Shown in pieces: positions 35,038-46,900 of a stretch of 64,000 nt of DNA. Position 1 is the first letter of the stretch; the number at the start of each line of letters is the position of its first letter. Location: the NCBI RefSeq assembly GCF_000247815.1, contig NC_021673.1, forward strand, positions 109,263,432 to 109,327,431, given 5' to 3'. The position numbers and the translations under genes are program-made. Below the pieces are notes generated by a model. The model saw only the letters and a list, made by a program, of their open reading frames with translations, was not told where the DNA came from and ran no database searches. Origin of the DNA: Ficedula albicollis. Lineage: Eukaryota > Chordata > Aves > Passeriformes > Muscicapidae.

Positions 35038-37022
35038 GGGTAGAGTTCATCAGACCCAAACATCTCTTTTTGCATATGGCATCTTTATGTAGCTCACTGA
35101 ACACTGCTGGAAGGAGAGTTCCCTTCACTTCTGTCCATCTGGGCTAATAAAGGACAGATGAAAGGGAAGGATTTGCTCAGAAATCATGGCATGGTCTTTG
35201 CAAAACAATAAGGAGATTGAGGACCATTTCAAGGCAGAGCATAGCAAACATCCAGCTAATAGGGGCCCCAGAGGATCCAAAGGATTTGAGTTCAGGGATG
35301 AAGATAGTAGGCAGTAGTAGCCCTTTAAGGGATCTAGGAAAATTGAGGGTGAGGAGGGGGATGCATTTAATCTCTACACTGAGTGCACAGGAGAATTATA
35401 CAGCACACAGGCATTGCTGATGCTCAGCATCACATCTTAGGATTGAATATAACTGAGTTCCCAGTCTAGAATTTACCCACCAAACAGAGAGGTTGAAAGG
35501 CAGCGTTAATTACACATCTGTCCAGCACGTAGTGAAACTCAGATGTCGGGTGTCATATAAATGTAAAATGTTGCTATTCTACAGGATGGTTTCTATACAT
35601 GTTCAGATTAAACAATGGCTTTGCACAGGACTGAAATCTGCAGTGCTGCTGCTGAAAGGAGTTAATTGTATGGCTGCAGTATTATGGACACTGTGGTTTT
35701 ACTGAGCTAAAAGAGGAGGACAGTGATTCATGGCTGCACCCATGCTCTTCGTCATGAAATATAAATTAAAAATAGTTGTATTATGGTAGGCTACCTGTAT
35801 TGTTACATTCATAATGGATATCACACATCCGTCCTTGCTCGGTGTTGCAGGCAAAGCATGCTAGAGAAACTATGGCAGTATTTTTCTTTTAGGTGTAACA
35901 ATCTGTCAGTATCAAATTCTCTTAGTCAGTAGGGAGCATATAGTGTTGATTTACTGAAAATCTGGGATTATGTCTGCTCTGTGGTGAGCATAGATTTAAG
36001 AGGGGAGAGATAAGGGGTCTCCAAAAGGTGGGTAGAGTTCATCAGACCCAAACATCTCTTTTTGCATATGGCATCTTTATGTAGCTCACTGAACACTGCT
36101 GGAAGGAGAGTTCCCTTCACTTCTGTCCATCTGGGCTAATAAAGGACAGATGAAAGGGAAGGATTTGCTCAGAAATCATGGCATGGTCTTTGCAAAACAA
36201 TAAGGAGATTGAGGACCATTTCAAGGCAGAGCATAGCAAACATCCAGCTAATAGGGGCCCCAGAGGATCCAAAGGATTTGAGTTCAGGGATGAAGATAGT
36301 AGGCAGTAGTAGCCCTTTAAGGGATCTAGGAAAATTGAGGGTGAGGAGGGGGATGCATTTAATCTCTACACTGAGTGCACAGGAGAATTATACAGCACAC
36401 AGGCATTGCTGATGCTCAGCATCACATCTTAGGATTGAATATAACTGAGTTCCCAGTCTAGAATTTACCCACCAAACAGAGAGGTTGAAAGGCAGCGTTA
36501 ATTACACATCTGTCCAGCACGTAGTGAAACTCAGATGTCGGGTGTCATATAAATGTAAAATGTTGCTATTCTACAGGATGGTTTCTATACATGTTCAGAT
36601 TAAACAATGGCTTTGCACAGGACTGAAATCTGCAGTGCTGCTGCTGAAAGGAGTTAATTGTATGGCTGCAGTATTATGGACACTGTGGTTTTACTGAGCT
36701 AAAAGAGGAGGACAGTGATTCATGGCTGCACCCATGCTCTTCGTCATGAAATATAAATTAAAAATAGTTGTATTATGGTAGGCTACCTGTATTGTTACAT
36801 TCATAATGGATATCACACATCCGTCCTTGCTCGGTGTTGCAGGCAAAGCATGCTAGAGAAACTATGGCAGTATTTTTCTTTTAGGTGTAACAATCTGTCA
36901 GTATCAAATTCTCTTAGTCAGTAGGGAGCATATAGTGTTGATTTACTGAAAATCTGGGATTATGTCTGCTCTGTGGTGAGCATAGATTTAAGAGGGGAGA
37001 GATAAGGGGTCTCCAAAAGGTG
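35038..37022. repeat. Tandem duplication, 2 identical copies x 992 bp
   Basis: GGGTAGAGTTCATCAGACCC begins at 35038 and again at 36030. Copy 1 runs directly into copy 2 (CCAAAAGGTG then GGTAGAG), and copy 2 ends at about 37022. I find no mismatch between the copies, and each contains the same 67- and 70-codon frames at identical offsets. The junction shares the short overlap GGTG/GGG. Two explanations fit: a very recent tandem duplication, possibly polymorphic, or a false duplication from unmerged haplotypes. The unit itself shows no gene or transposon. Confidence 0.97.
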
Positions 37023-38101
37023 AAGAAAAACACAAATGAAACCTAGCAAGGAAAAAATAGCTTGACAGCTAAGATGCAGTACAGTCACCGTCAAGTCTTC
37101 TTGAAGGAAAACCCTTGCTCACAGGAATGCTCTGAGCGCTGCACACTGTACCTTAAACAACCCACTCCATTACCCACTTCACATCAAGGAACTGTAAATG
37201 TATAAATGGAGCTGTGGGTAAGAAAAATCCTTAATATTTCTGTGTTCCAATGTACAAATGTTTTCAGTGGTGGACTGGAAACACGGGTGAGCCAGTTTGG
37301 GAGAAAAAAAACAAGAAGAGAGGATTTCCTTTATCTTTTATTCCTTTCATGGCCTAGCCCATTAAACAAAGAGTGGGTTGCAGGCAGGTTCAGCAGGATG
37401 GGCTCTGTGGGTGCCATGGAGGCAGCAGCAGCTTCAGCCCCCCGTGTGCTGCACGTTTGCACAGACCCTCCTGACCATGGCCCCGCACAGAAGGGGCACT
37501 GCAGCTCTCCTGAGGCTCTGCACCTTGCTGCATCAGCCCACAAAGATTGCGGGGGCTAATTCAGGCTGTTTCGTTAAGGGCTGAAACTTGCAGCCAGCTG
37601 AGGAGTAAACGTGCCACGCTTACAGCCCTGTCCTAGTGGAACGGCGCCTCCTCCATCACAAAATACAGTTTGGCACTAATTGGTATCTTTAATGGCAGTC
37701 TCAGCAGAGAGCCTGGGAAGGCTTTCCTTCATCCTTGCTCTGGGCCTTCCATGCTGGCTGGGGACACTTTCATTGCTGCTGCCCGCGTTGTAATTGTTCT
37801 GGGGATAAGTAAAGGATTTCCAGCTCTGGCCTGCCAATCTGTCACCCTTCAATAGCCACAAAGTCACAGAGAAATTAATTTTAAAAAGCCAAATATCACA
37901 TTAGTAGCCACCGCACAAGCAAAATACAAGCAATTAAAAACCACCCTGCAAATGTATTGAGCATTGTGTGCACGTTTCGCTTGATTTTATCCCACAAAGA
38001 GGGGTGATTCATTTGTGGGGAAGAGAAGAAAAGCAACCCCAAACCCTATTACTCTTCTCTGGTATCAAACACTACAAAACTTCATGGGATTTATTATATT
38101 T
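37023..38101. other. Non-coding DNA, no gene recognised
   Basis: Contains a somewhat G+C-richer patch at about 37,370-37,560. From about 37,640 to 38,000 the sequence is non-repetitive with homeodomain-like TAAT/ATTA cores, and might be conserved non-coding DNA; that is an impression from composition only. Ends in the A20 run that begins the first poly-G structure. Confidence 0.5.
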
Positions 38102-38495
<394 letters not shown>

Positions 38496-39288
38496 GAGAG
38501 GAGCTACTTGGTCTGATGCTGCTGCCTTTATCAGCCATGAAGTTCCCAGCAAGGTGCTGTTAGTGCCTGATTAAACCTCATACCAATCTCTGTCCCCCAT
38601 GGTAACCCAGAAGACATCCACTGAGAGTGGCAGCTCTTATTCATTTTAATTGCCAAGGATCTCTCTGTGATGGCCAGTTTTCTTGTCTCTCAAGGACTGG
38701 AATGGAAATCCATCTGATTACATGAACAATCCGGGTGCTCTGACAGATCTGAAATATGAATATGGAGATGGCATTGTGGTCTGCACTGACTCCTGAAACC
38801 TCAATAGTAAATTATGATCTGCCACTAAAACAATTTCAGGGCACAGTACAATTCACATAAAAGCCCATTTTCTGTAATGGAACACAAATTATTAATAAAT
38901 CAGTTCAAAGGGAGGAAAAAAGTGAAAAAGGGATTTTGTCGCTGGTGCTGTCATGGAACATCACAAACACAAATGTACTTACACATACAGGCATGCTTCC
39001 CTTTCTCTTATACACCTTTTTCTACAGCTTCAAGTGGAGATGATATGCAGAATATAAAAAAATCCCCTGGGGCTGCCACAGTGTTCCTGGAATTAGCCCC
39101 ATGTCCTCTTGCTGTAAGCTTAACCTTGTCCCATCTCTTGGGTGAACTGACCTCTGGCTTATGCAGCTCAACGTGGAGGGACATTTTTATTGTCCAAATA
39201 AAACTTGCAATCCTTGTGCTCACACAGGGAATAGCTCATCTTCCTCCTGAATCCCTCTGGCATGTGCTGTCTGGTGTCAGGAGACCCC

Positions 39289-39422
39289 CTCAAGGAGAGC
39301 AGCCTTTCTGGATTTGGCCCAGAGCACCCACTACGTTGAAAGGGAGACCAACTGCTCTCAAGGAGAGCAGCCTTTCTGGGTTTGGCCCAGAGCACCCACT
39401 ATGTTGAAAGGGAGACCAACTG
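39289..39422. repeat. Tandem duplication, 2 copies, period 68 bp
   Basis: CTCAAGGAGAGCAGCCTTTC begins at 39289 and 39357; both continue through GGCCCAGAGCACCCACTA to GAAAGGGAGACCAACTG. Two substitutions separate the copies (GGATTT/GGGTTT, TACG/TATG). Both are A/G or C/T transitions, the second at a CpG. Non-coding. Confidence 0.96.
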
Positions 39423-40109
39423 TCTTTATAAAATCCTATAAAAGAGGACCTGGCCCAAAACAATGAGCTTTACTGCCAAATCCAGGAGAACAGTGTTTAT
39501 CTGAAAGTTAGGCACGGGGTGAGCGAACATAAAAATGAAAAAAAAGGCAAAACCCAAAATGGCATAAGAGGTTAGGAAAGAAGTCTGCTCAAGGAAGCTG
39601 TAATGGCCTAGGGCATCTCCTGAGCACTCCAGCACCCCACAACAGCCTTTACAAACACCAAGCTGCTTGGGACGGGTTGAAATCAGCACAGAGAGTTCAT
39701 CAGCAGCACGGCATTGATCCCAGCCCAGCCTGCTCTCACTGCTCTGCAATGTGCTGACACCAGAGGGGAGGATGTGGCCGCACAGGCACCTGGAGGTGGC
39801 AAACATCCGCTGGCAGAAAGGGAGGCCAGCGAGGGTCCTGTGGCTGCAGCAGCTCCAGGCAGCTGACAAAGCAGTGTGGGGACAGTATTGACATGCACAG
39901 GGCAGGCGGGCACGTTATTATTGCCACATATTCCGACTGAAACAGCGCCTGGGGCTCCAGGGGACTGTGGAGCCAGCCAGCTGAACATACACTGTGGAAA
40001 CCACGTCCACAGGGATTTAGGGCCTCTTGAAAGCCATGGGAAGAGCAGAGGAAATATAACGTGTACAAAGAAGGACAAGGGGGTTTAGTGGGTTTAGAGC
40101 TGCCTCAGA

Positions 40110-40544
40110 GGTCAGGAAACGCGGGTTGTAACCCTGGCTTTAGCCCCAGTCTGGTGGATGACCTTTGGTCCCCGGAGTGTTTCCTGTCTGCAAAATGTGA
40201 AACTTCCATATGTTTGGCTTTCCCTGGCTATGGCATCAGTTTCCAACTGGAAAATTTGCCTGGGCAGGGGAAAAAAAAAAAAAAAAGAAAAAGACACTGG
40301 AGTTTTGTCAAAAACTTCTGGACATCTGGAACTCAGGCCTTCACAGAGAGGACATGACCACTGGACATATATGGAAAACACAGCAGTAAAAATACTCCCC
40401 CCAAAACATCTGTCTCGCTATACTTTCCCTCAGTGGTGCACAACCACCTTATTTTGTTTTGAAAGTCTCAGAGCCCGAGTAAAATCAGGATAACAACTAG
40501 ATTTTTGTGAAACACTTCGAGATCTGATGATGCTAAGTGGCAGA
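40110..40544 (+). mobile_element. MIR-like CORE-SINE relic, probably interrupted
   Basis: The left part (about 40110-40257) follows the order of an amniote MIR: GCGGGTTGTAACCCTGGCTT resembles the tRNA-derived B-box region, then TGGATGACCTTTGG, then CATCAGTTTCC. The right part (about 40474-40544) resumes with GTAAAATCAGGATAACAAC and the conserved-looking end TTTGTGAAACACTTCGAGAT. About 200 bp, including an A-rich run, separates the two parts, where a continuous element would have little, so an insertion or rearrangement is implied. Identification rests on remembered MIR landmarks and is highly diverged. Confidence 0.5.
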
Positions 40545-42154
40545 CAACAGACCAGCATTTATTCACCAGGTATGCATTTGAAACACTGTAATTGAAGAAT
40601 AGGAATAAAAAATAACCCCACTGCTTTAGCCTTAACTCTCTGTTCTCTTATCTCTCACATTTTCTCTCCTGGGGGTGTTAGCCTAGGCAGGGGTTTCCAA
40701 GTGGGGTCTGAAGAAGGCTGTTCACTGCAGTGTATCAGGGCAGGGATGGTGTTCCCTTATTAGTGCTCAGAGGCAGCATCACAGCCCAGGGGGTTCAAAC
40801 ATTGGGCTGCCATGTCTGCCAACAGCACAGCTATCTAACACTTCATATTTAGGCTAACTTTTTGCATTTATTAGCAGCATGTGGTACAACCAGTAATTAA
40901 TTTGGTGATCCTTGGAGCCAGCGCCCGTTATCAGAATTTTTTTTTACATAAAAGAGAAAAATATGCAGTAGTTTTTGAGACACACTGATGTGCATTTATC
41001 CATCTGTGTTCCTCTCCTCTACACAGGAAGGATTCCCCACAAAAGGAAGAGCCTTTGGGAGTGAGGTTTCAGTGCAGCCAGAAGATAAAGTCTAGGGCAG
41101 AAACAGAGATGCACAAATACCTTCTGCACCCAACAGCTTTGGCATTTCATTCTGCTAAGGAACCAGCAGGTTTGGGCATGAGGCCTGCAGAAACCTGTTG
41201 CCTCTAGTAGATAATGCTGGTAATAATTGAGAAGAAAGATTTCTGAACTCCTGTCACATTTATTGCCCTAAAGGGAATAAATAATGTAATTGGTTACTTG
41301 TAATTTATTCTTCAAATGTAAAAGAACTACAAAGGGAGGAAATATAAATAGTTTTCATAATTGAAGAAAAGACTGAAGTAAGTAGAGTTCACAACCTCCA
41401 TAATTCATTTAAGATGCACAAATGCCTCAGATTTTCATTAATTAGTGAATATGTGTTACTTTCTTGGAGTACAAGAATGATATTTTTGAACACCAGTGAA
41501 CCAGTCAAATGAAAACTAAAATGTACACTATAGGAATCATGCTCCAAAGCACTCTTTCAGAGAGATTACGGCAGGAAGCAGCTGATTTCAGTTTTTCCAT
41601 TATTTCACTCTTACACGAGATGGTTACTTTGAGTGCTTGCAACTGATTGAAATGTAGCTGTTTATCACAGGCTGGAGGGTGACCACAGAGAATAAAACCC
41701 CATCTCTGCAGTGCTGTTTACTGACCTGCATGGAGCATGTTGGTAGTTTCGGACATTTCAAATTTGACAGGTGACCAAAGCTCAAAAAATGAATTCAGCA
41801 AGTCTTAAAACTAAGTATTTGCCTTTTTGCTTTATTAAATAGAAAACAAAATGGTCACCATAGTTGTCACGGTATTTAGCTGAGCACTACCTGTTGAGGT
41901 TAAAGAAACTTCAATATGCATGAAACACAAGAAAAGAATAACATTGGTAGATGCATTCTCTCTAAAGTACAGTTACAGGATTTTAGTGGGATGGGAGGAA
42001 ACTCCTATTATTGCTGCAAATGATGTGCCTGTTTTGTAGTAAATAGTGACAGTATATCAAAGAAGCATTCTGGAGACTTCAAACTTATCTTTTAATGAAG
42101 TGAGACCTTTAGAAACATTTCTTTGTTTTCATGATGACAATGGGCACACAACTC

Positions 42155-43664
42155 CCCTTCCCTTCCCTTCCCTTCCCTTCCCTTCCCTTCCCTTCCCTTC
42201 CCTTCCCTTCCCTTCCCTTCCCTTCCCTTCCCTTCCCTTCCCTTCCCTTCCCTTCCCTTCCCTTCCCTTCCCTTCCCTTCCCTTCCCTTCCCTTCCCTTC
42301 CCTTCCCTTCCCTTCCCTTCCCTTCCCTTCCCTTCCCTTCCCTTCCCTTCCCTTCCCTTCCCTTCCCTTCCCTTCCCTTCCCTTCCCTTCCCTTCCCTTC
42401 CCTTCCCTTCCCTTCCCTTCCCTTCCCTTCCCTTCCCTTCCCTTCCCTTCCCTTCCCTTCCCTTCCCTTCCCTTCCCTTCCCTTCCCTTCCCTTCCCTTC
42501 CCTTCCCTTCCCTTCCCTTCCCTTCCCTTCCCTTCCCTTCCCTTCCCTTCCCTTCCCTTCCCTTCCCTTCCCTTCCCTTCCCTTCCCTTCCCTTCCCTTC
42601 CCTTCCCTTCCCTTCCCTTCCCTTCCCTTCCCTTCCCTTCCCTTCCCTTCCCTTCCCTTCCCTTCCCTTCCCTTCCCTTCCCTTCCCTTCCCTTCCCTTC
42701 CCTTCCCTTCCCTTCCCTTCCCTTCCCTTCCCTTCCCTTCCCTTCCCTTCCCTTCCCTTCCCTTCCCTTCCCTTCCCTTCCCTTCCCTTCCCTTCCCTTC
42801 CCTTCCCTTCCCTTCCCTTCCCTTCCCTTCCCTTCCCTTCCCTTCCCTTCCCTTCCCTTCCCTTCCCTTCCCTTCCCTTCCCTTCCCTTCCCTTCCCTTC
42901 CCTTCCCTTCCCTTCCCTTCCCTTCCCTTCCCTTCCCTTCCCTTCCCTTCCCTTCCCTTCCCTTCCCTTCCCTTCCCTTCCCTTCCCTTCCCTTCCCTTC
43001 CCTTCCCTTCCCTTCCCTTCCCTTCCCTTCCCTTCCCTTCCCTTCCCTTCCCTTCCCTTCCCTTCCCTTCCCTTCCCTTCCCTTCCCTTCCCTTCCCTTC
43101 CCTTCCCTTCCCTTCCCTTCCCTTCCCTTCCCTTCCCTTCCCTTCCCTTCCCTTCCCTTCCCTTCCCTTCCCTTCCCTTCCCTTCCCTTCCCTTCCCTTC
43201 CCTTCCCTTCCCTTCCCTTCCCTTCCCTTCCCTTCCCTTCCCTTCCCTTCCCTTCCCTTCCCTTCCCTTCCCTTCCCTTCCCTTCCCTTCCCTTCCCTTC
43301 CCTTCCCTTCCCTTCCCTTCCCTTCCCTTCCCTTCCCTTCCCTTCCCTTCCCTTCCCTTCCCTTCCCTTCCCTTCCCTTCCCTTCCCTTCCCTTCCCTTC
43401 CCTTCCCTTCCCTTCCCTTCCCTTCCCTTCCCTTCCCTTCCCTTCCCTTCCCTTCCCTTCCCTTCCCTTCCCTTCCCTTCCCTTCCCTTCCCTTCCCTTC
43501 CCTTCCCTTCCCTTCCCTTCCCTTCCCTTCCCTTCCCTTCCCTTCCCTTCCCTTCCCTTCCCTTCCCTTCCCTTCCCTTCCCTTCCCTTCCCTTCCCTTC
43601 CCTTCCCTTCCCTTCCCTTCCCTTCCCTTCCCTTCCCTTCCCTTCCCTTCCCTTCCCTTCCCTT
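42155..43664. repeat. (CCCTT)302 perfect pentanucleotide array
   Basis: The unit CCCTT repeats for 1,510 bp, exactly 302 units, with no substitution or indel visible. The left edge is ACTCC-CCTT and the right edge CCTT-AAAAAA. One strand is pure pyrimidine and the other pure purine, so the tract can form intramolecular triplex (H-DNA), and its G3 runs can form quadruplexes. Perfect purity over this length implies either very recent expansion or a gap filled by unit propagation, so copy number is not reliable. The 543-codon open frame across it is only the repeat translated and is not a gene. Confidence 0.98.
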
Positions 43665-43709
43665 AAAAAAGAATTAAGTGATTCTGTCCAGGGACAGGCA
43701 CAGCAGGAG

Positions 43710-43990
43710 ACTTAAGTATGAGACCATCTCCTCAGTAACATGAATCCCTGGAGCAATGGGATAAATGTGAGAAAGAGAGTATTTAGGCTGAATATCAGGA
43801 AAATGTTCCTAATGGCTTGGACTCCCTGAGCAGTGGAATTGTCTTCCAGGCAAGGATGGAAACACCAACATTTGACTCACTTGAAATTGGACTGGACAGC
43901 GTGTTGGCAAGTGTCCTGGGGGGAGAGATCCTGCTCTGGAAGGGAATGGTCTCTTGGACACCGGATCTCTCTGACTCTGTTAAATATTCC
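43710..43990 (+). mobile_element. Old CR1 LINE fragment
   Basis: Recognisable CR1 3' body in forward orientation: GAGACCATCTCCTCAGTAAC, TATTTAGGCTGAATATCAGG, AAAATGTTCCTAATGGCTTG, then GAGCAGTGGAATTGTCTTCC and CTTGAAATTGGACTGGACA. It is more diverged than the CR1 copies at 7.5 and 16.5 kb, the canonical 3' tail is not visible, and both edges are approximate. It begins within about 50 bp of the end of the (CCCTT)n array. Confidence 0.75.
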
Positions 43991-46900
43991 AATGTGAAGA
44001 ATGTGAGGAAAGAAAATATTAGGAATCGTCCAGGGACGCAGCTAATCCCACAGCCACAACACTTGCACCAACGGCAGCAGAAGCTGCACACATGAGAGGG
44101 ACCCAGGTTGGGCCCCAGGTGGGATGAGGGCATCCCAGAGGAGGCCACGGTACAGCTCTGCTGCTCCTTGTCCCAGTGCAGGCTGCAGGGCACTGATGGG
44201 ACACAGGGGAGAGGGAACAAATGCCCCTGGACTCTTGCTGGAAGGGAACAGGGACGACAAGCCTGTTGAAACAGTGAGAAAGAAAAGAAACCTGAGCCCT
44301 GGCAGCATCTGCTGCCTCTTTGCATCCATGACCAGGTGTCCCTCCTCCTCTCTGTCCTGGCAGAGCACCTCTAAATGCATGTCCCGTGTCTGTTGCTGCT
44401 TTCTGATCCCCTCAGAGTGCAGAGATGTCACAAAAATGCATATTTTGAAACTCTAAATGTCACTGCACCAAACAAAACCCACTGGTGTTTACCAGGGCTG
44501 CCTAGAGATGCCCCCATATTCCTTCAGTCGGGGCTTGTCTTGATGTTTGTGATGAAGAAAACCCAGAGTAGCTGAGGGCAGAATGGGGCCTTGACTGTGG
44601 TTTTAACTGAGCCCTGATTCCTTTTTTTGTCCCTCCGCATATGGATGTAATATATATCCACAAGGCCTTTTTTTTTTTTTCCCTACCATTTATAATATTT
44701 TTTTATTCATTTCCAGTCATGGAGCTTTTCTGGACAAAACAATTATGATCCAAATGTCCTGAGAACAGTCGCCAATGAGGCAGTTTTCCTGAACATGTAC
44801 AGACAAAGGAAATTATTTCCTTACTGAAAGAAATCACTTCAAAGTGCCCAGACCAGACCCCGCTCCAGCTCAGGTTTCCTTTCCGTGTCACAGCTTGGAC
44901 GGGAGCTCTCACGGAGAGCCATGCTCCTTGTGCCTGCTTTGAATTTAAGCAACACTGGGCACAGGGCAATGGGAACTCACAAACCAGCCCAGCCACCTCT
45001 TGTCTCTTTTCCTCCACCTTCCCCCACAATATGTCCTTCCTCCTGCGTCAGTAAAATTCTCTGTGATGTGCCTCTAACTTTCAGTGCTCTGGGCAGCTCT
45101 GTTTATCAGCCATTCCAACACAGCTATGTCAATCCAATGTGGCTCCTTTGCTAAAACTCAGCTTGAGTCAAAAACTCTCCCCAGTTAGTCATGATCTTCC
45201 TATCACCATCTCTTGTGAAGGTGAGGTGGAGGGCAACAGTTCTCGTGAGGATGAAATGGATTGAGAATGATTTTGCATGACAACTGCTGGGGATCCAATA
45301 TCTTTCTGTTGGTGTTGCTTACAGGAACAATAACGCCTGGAAACCATCCAATACCTGTGTGTTGGCCCATCTTCAACACATGCCAAAATCTTCTCTTGTG
45401 GGACAGCCTGGGCACAGCCCACATATATTTATGTGTGATCTCCTAGTCAAACTGTGATCTATTTTTGCCAGTCTCCTGAGCGTAGTCCCTCTTTCCACAT
45501 CCTGAATGTCATCTCAAACTATGAGGAGGCTGACCACTCCAGGAAGGGTCAGATGGCAGAGCCTTTATGCACCTGTCTGTCCATGCAGAGTGTGGGGCGT
45601 GGCCCTCACACCAGGACCTCCCTTTTTGAGGCTGGGAGGAGTGTGGGGTTCATTATTTTAGCAGAAGTAGATAAGTACCATGGCATGGATCTCTTACTTA
45701 TGGGAGAAGAGACATTTTATATCCATGACACCTTTGTTCTTCACCAAGAAAATTCTTGACAAGATTTCTTCTTTCTGTGGATTTGGCATTCCATAACAGC
45801 TCCCATCTCCTTTCCATTCAGAGCAGTGCTGTGACTCCTGAGTTCTGCAGAGGACTCATCCCATTGCCATATAACCTGCTCTCAGCAAAGTCCAGAGTAC
45901 ATTGAAAGAAGACAATATAATCTCCCCTATCCCTCAAATGGCCTCTACTTACTGGCAAAATATGGCTTTTAGTATTCAGAGAAAGAATTTGGGACACTCA
46001 TGAGCTCAATCATTAGCCTAATTTTGCTTTTACTACTAAAAGTTCTCTGACCTGGTCCCATGGCTACTTCTTCTGACCTAGTTAAACCCCACTTGACTAG
46101 GATGTGTCATTGTTTTACAGCTCAGGGTACAGCAGAGATCCCAGAGTCTCCTGGCCAGGGCTGTGCTGGCAGTGGTCTGGTGTGAACCTTCAGACCTCAC
46201 CTGTAGCTTGAGTAACAGCTAATGGCCCACACAATGTCTTGCCTGTCCACACTGAGGAGCTGTCTGCCACCTCATGGCACCCACAATTGTGTCACCAGTC
46301 TCCAGAGATCAGCACCTACACACAGACTGGCAGGTCACTGAGACTCTGCTCTCCTTCCCTGCATATCAAACCCACACTAATATGCCCCTTCCAGCTCCAG
46401 CTCCAGCTCCAGCCCTGGCCCTGTCTCTGCTCCCAAAGCCCTGCTTTATGCTTTTAAGACAATACAGAGAACATGCTCCTGCTTTAGTGCAAAAGCCCTT
46501 TTTAAAGGAAGCCTTTCAATTCTTCTGAGGATCCCCAACAAGACTCCAACTGCACTCCAGCACTTACTCCTGGCTATGATACTTTTCGATATTACCTCCA
46601 TCAAATCCCTGAAACACCCCTGGAAAAACACCCAGAGGAGCTGCCCCAGCCTGGTATTTTGCCTGTGCTCTGCTCTCTGTGCAGTAGACAGGTAGGTGAA
46701 ATTCAAGGTTATGGTCACTACAGCCAAAGGCCAGGACATTTAAGAACAGCCTCGCTACCTCCAATCTGCTGTACGAACTATTGTTAGCTGGAAGCGGGAG
46801 CTGAATGCTCACTGGGCACTCCAGGTTCACACCTCTGGAATACGCCCTGACAGAAATATGCTTCAGCGTGAACTTGGCCGCATTTAGAAGAAGCTGCAAG

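Larger units (their letters stand above)
38496..42154. other. Non-coding DNA with small repeats
   Basis: Unique sequence apart from a 66-bp duplicated block (39289) and a MIR-like relic (40110), both listed separately. Frames reach 176 codons (38877-39407, plus), but that frame runs through the duplicated block and matches nothing I know. An A-rich run lies at 40,270-40,285. The 41.2-42.1 kb part is AT-rich and featureless. Confidence 0.55.

Noticed and set aside
35217..36697. Paired small genes (67 and 70 codons, each present twice)
   Set aside because: Their duplication follows simply from the identical 992-bp repeat, so it is not evidence of coding function; they match no family I know.
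42155..43664. Interstitial telomere
   Set aside because: The unit is CCCTT (5 bp), not the vertebrate telomeric CCCTAA (6 bp).
42046..43677. 543-codon open frame
   Set aside because: It is the translation of (CCCTT)n, giving an endless P-F-P-S-L pattern. It has no codon structure, no non-repeat domain and no promoter evidence.
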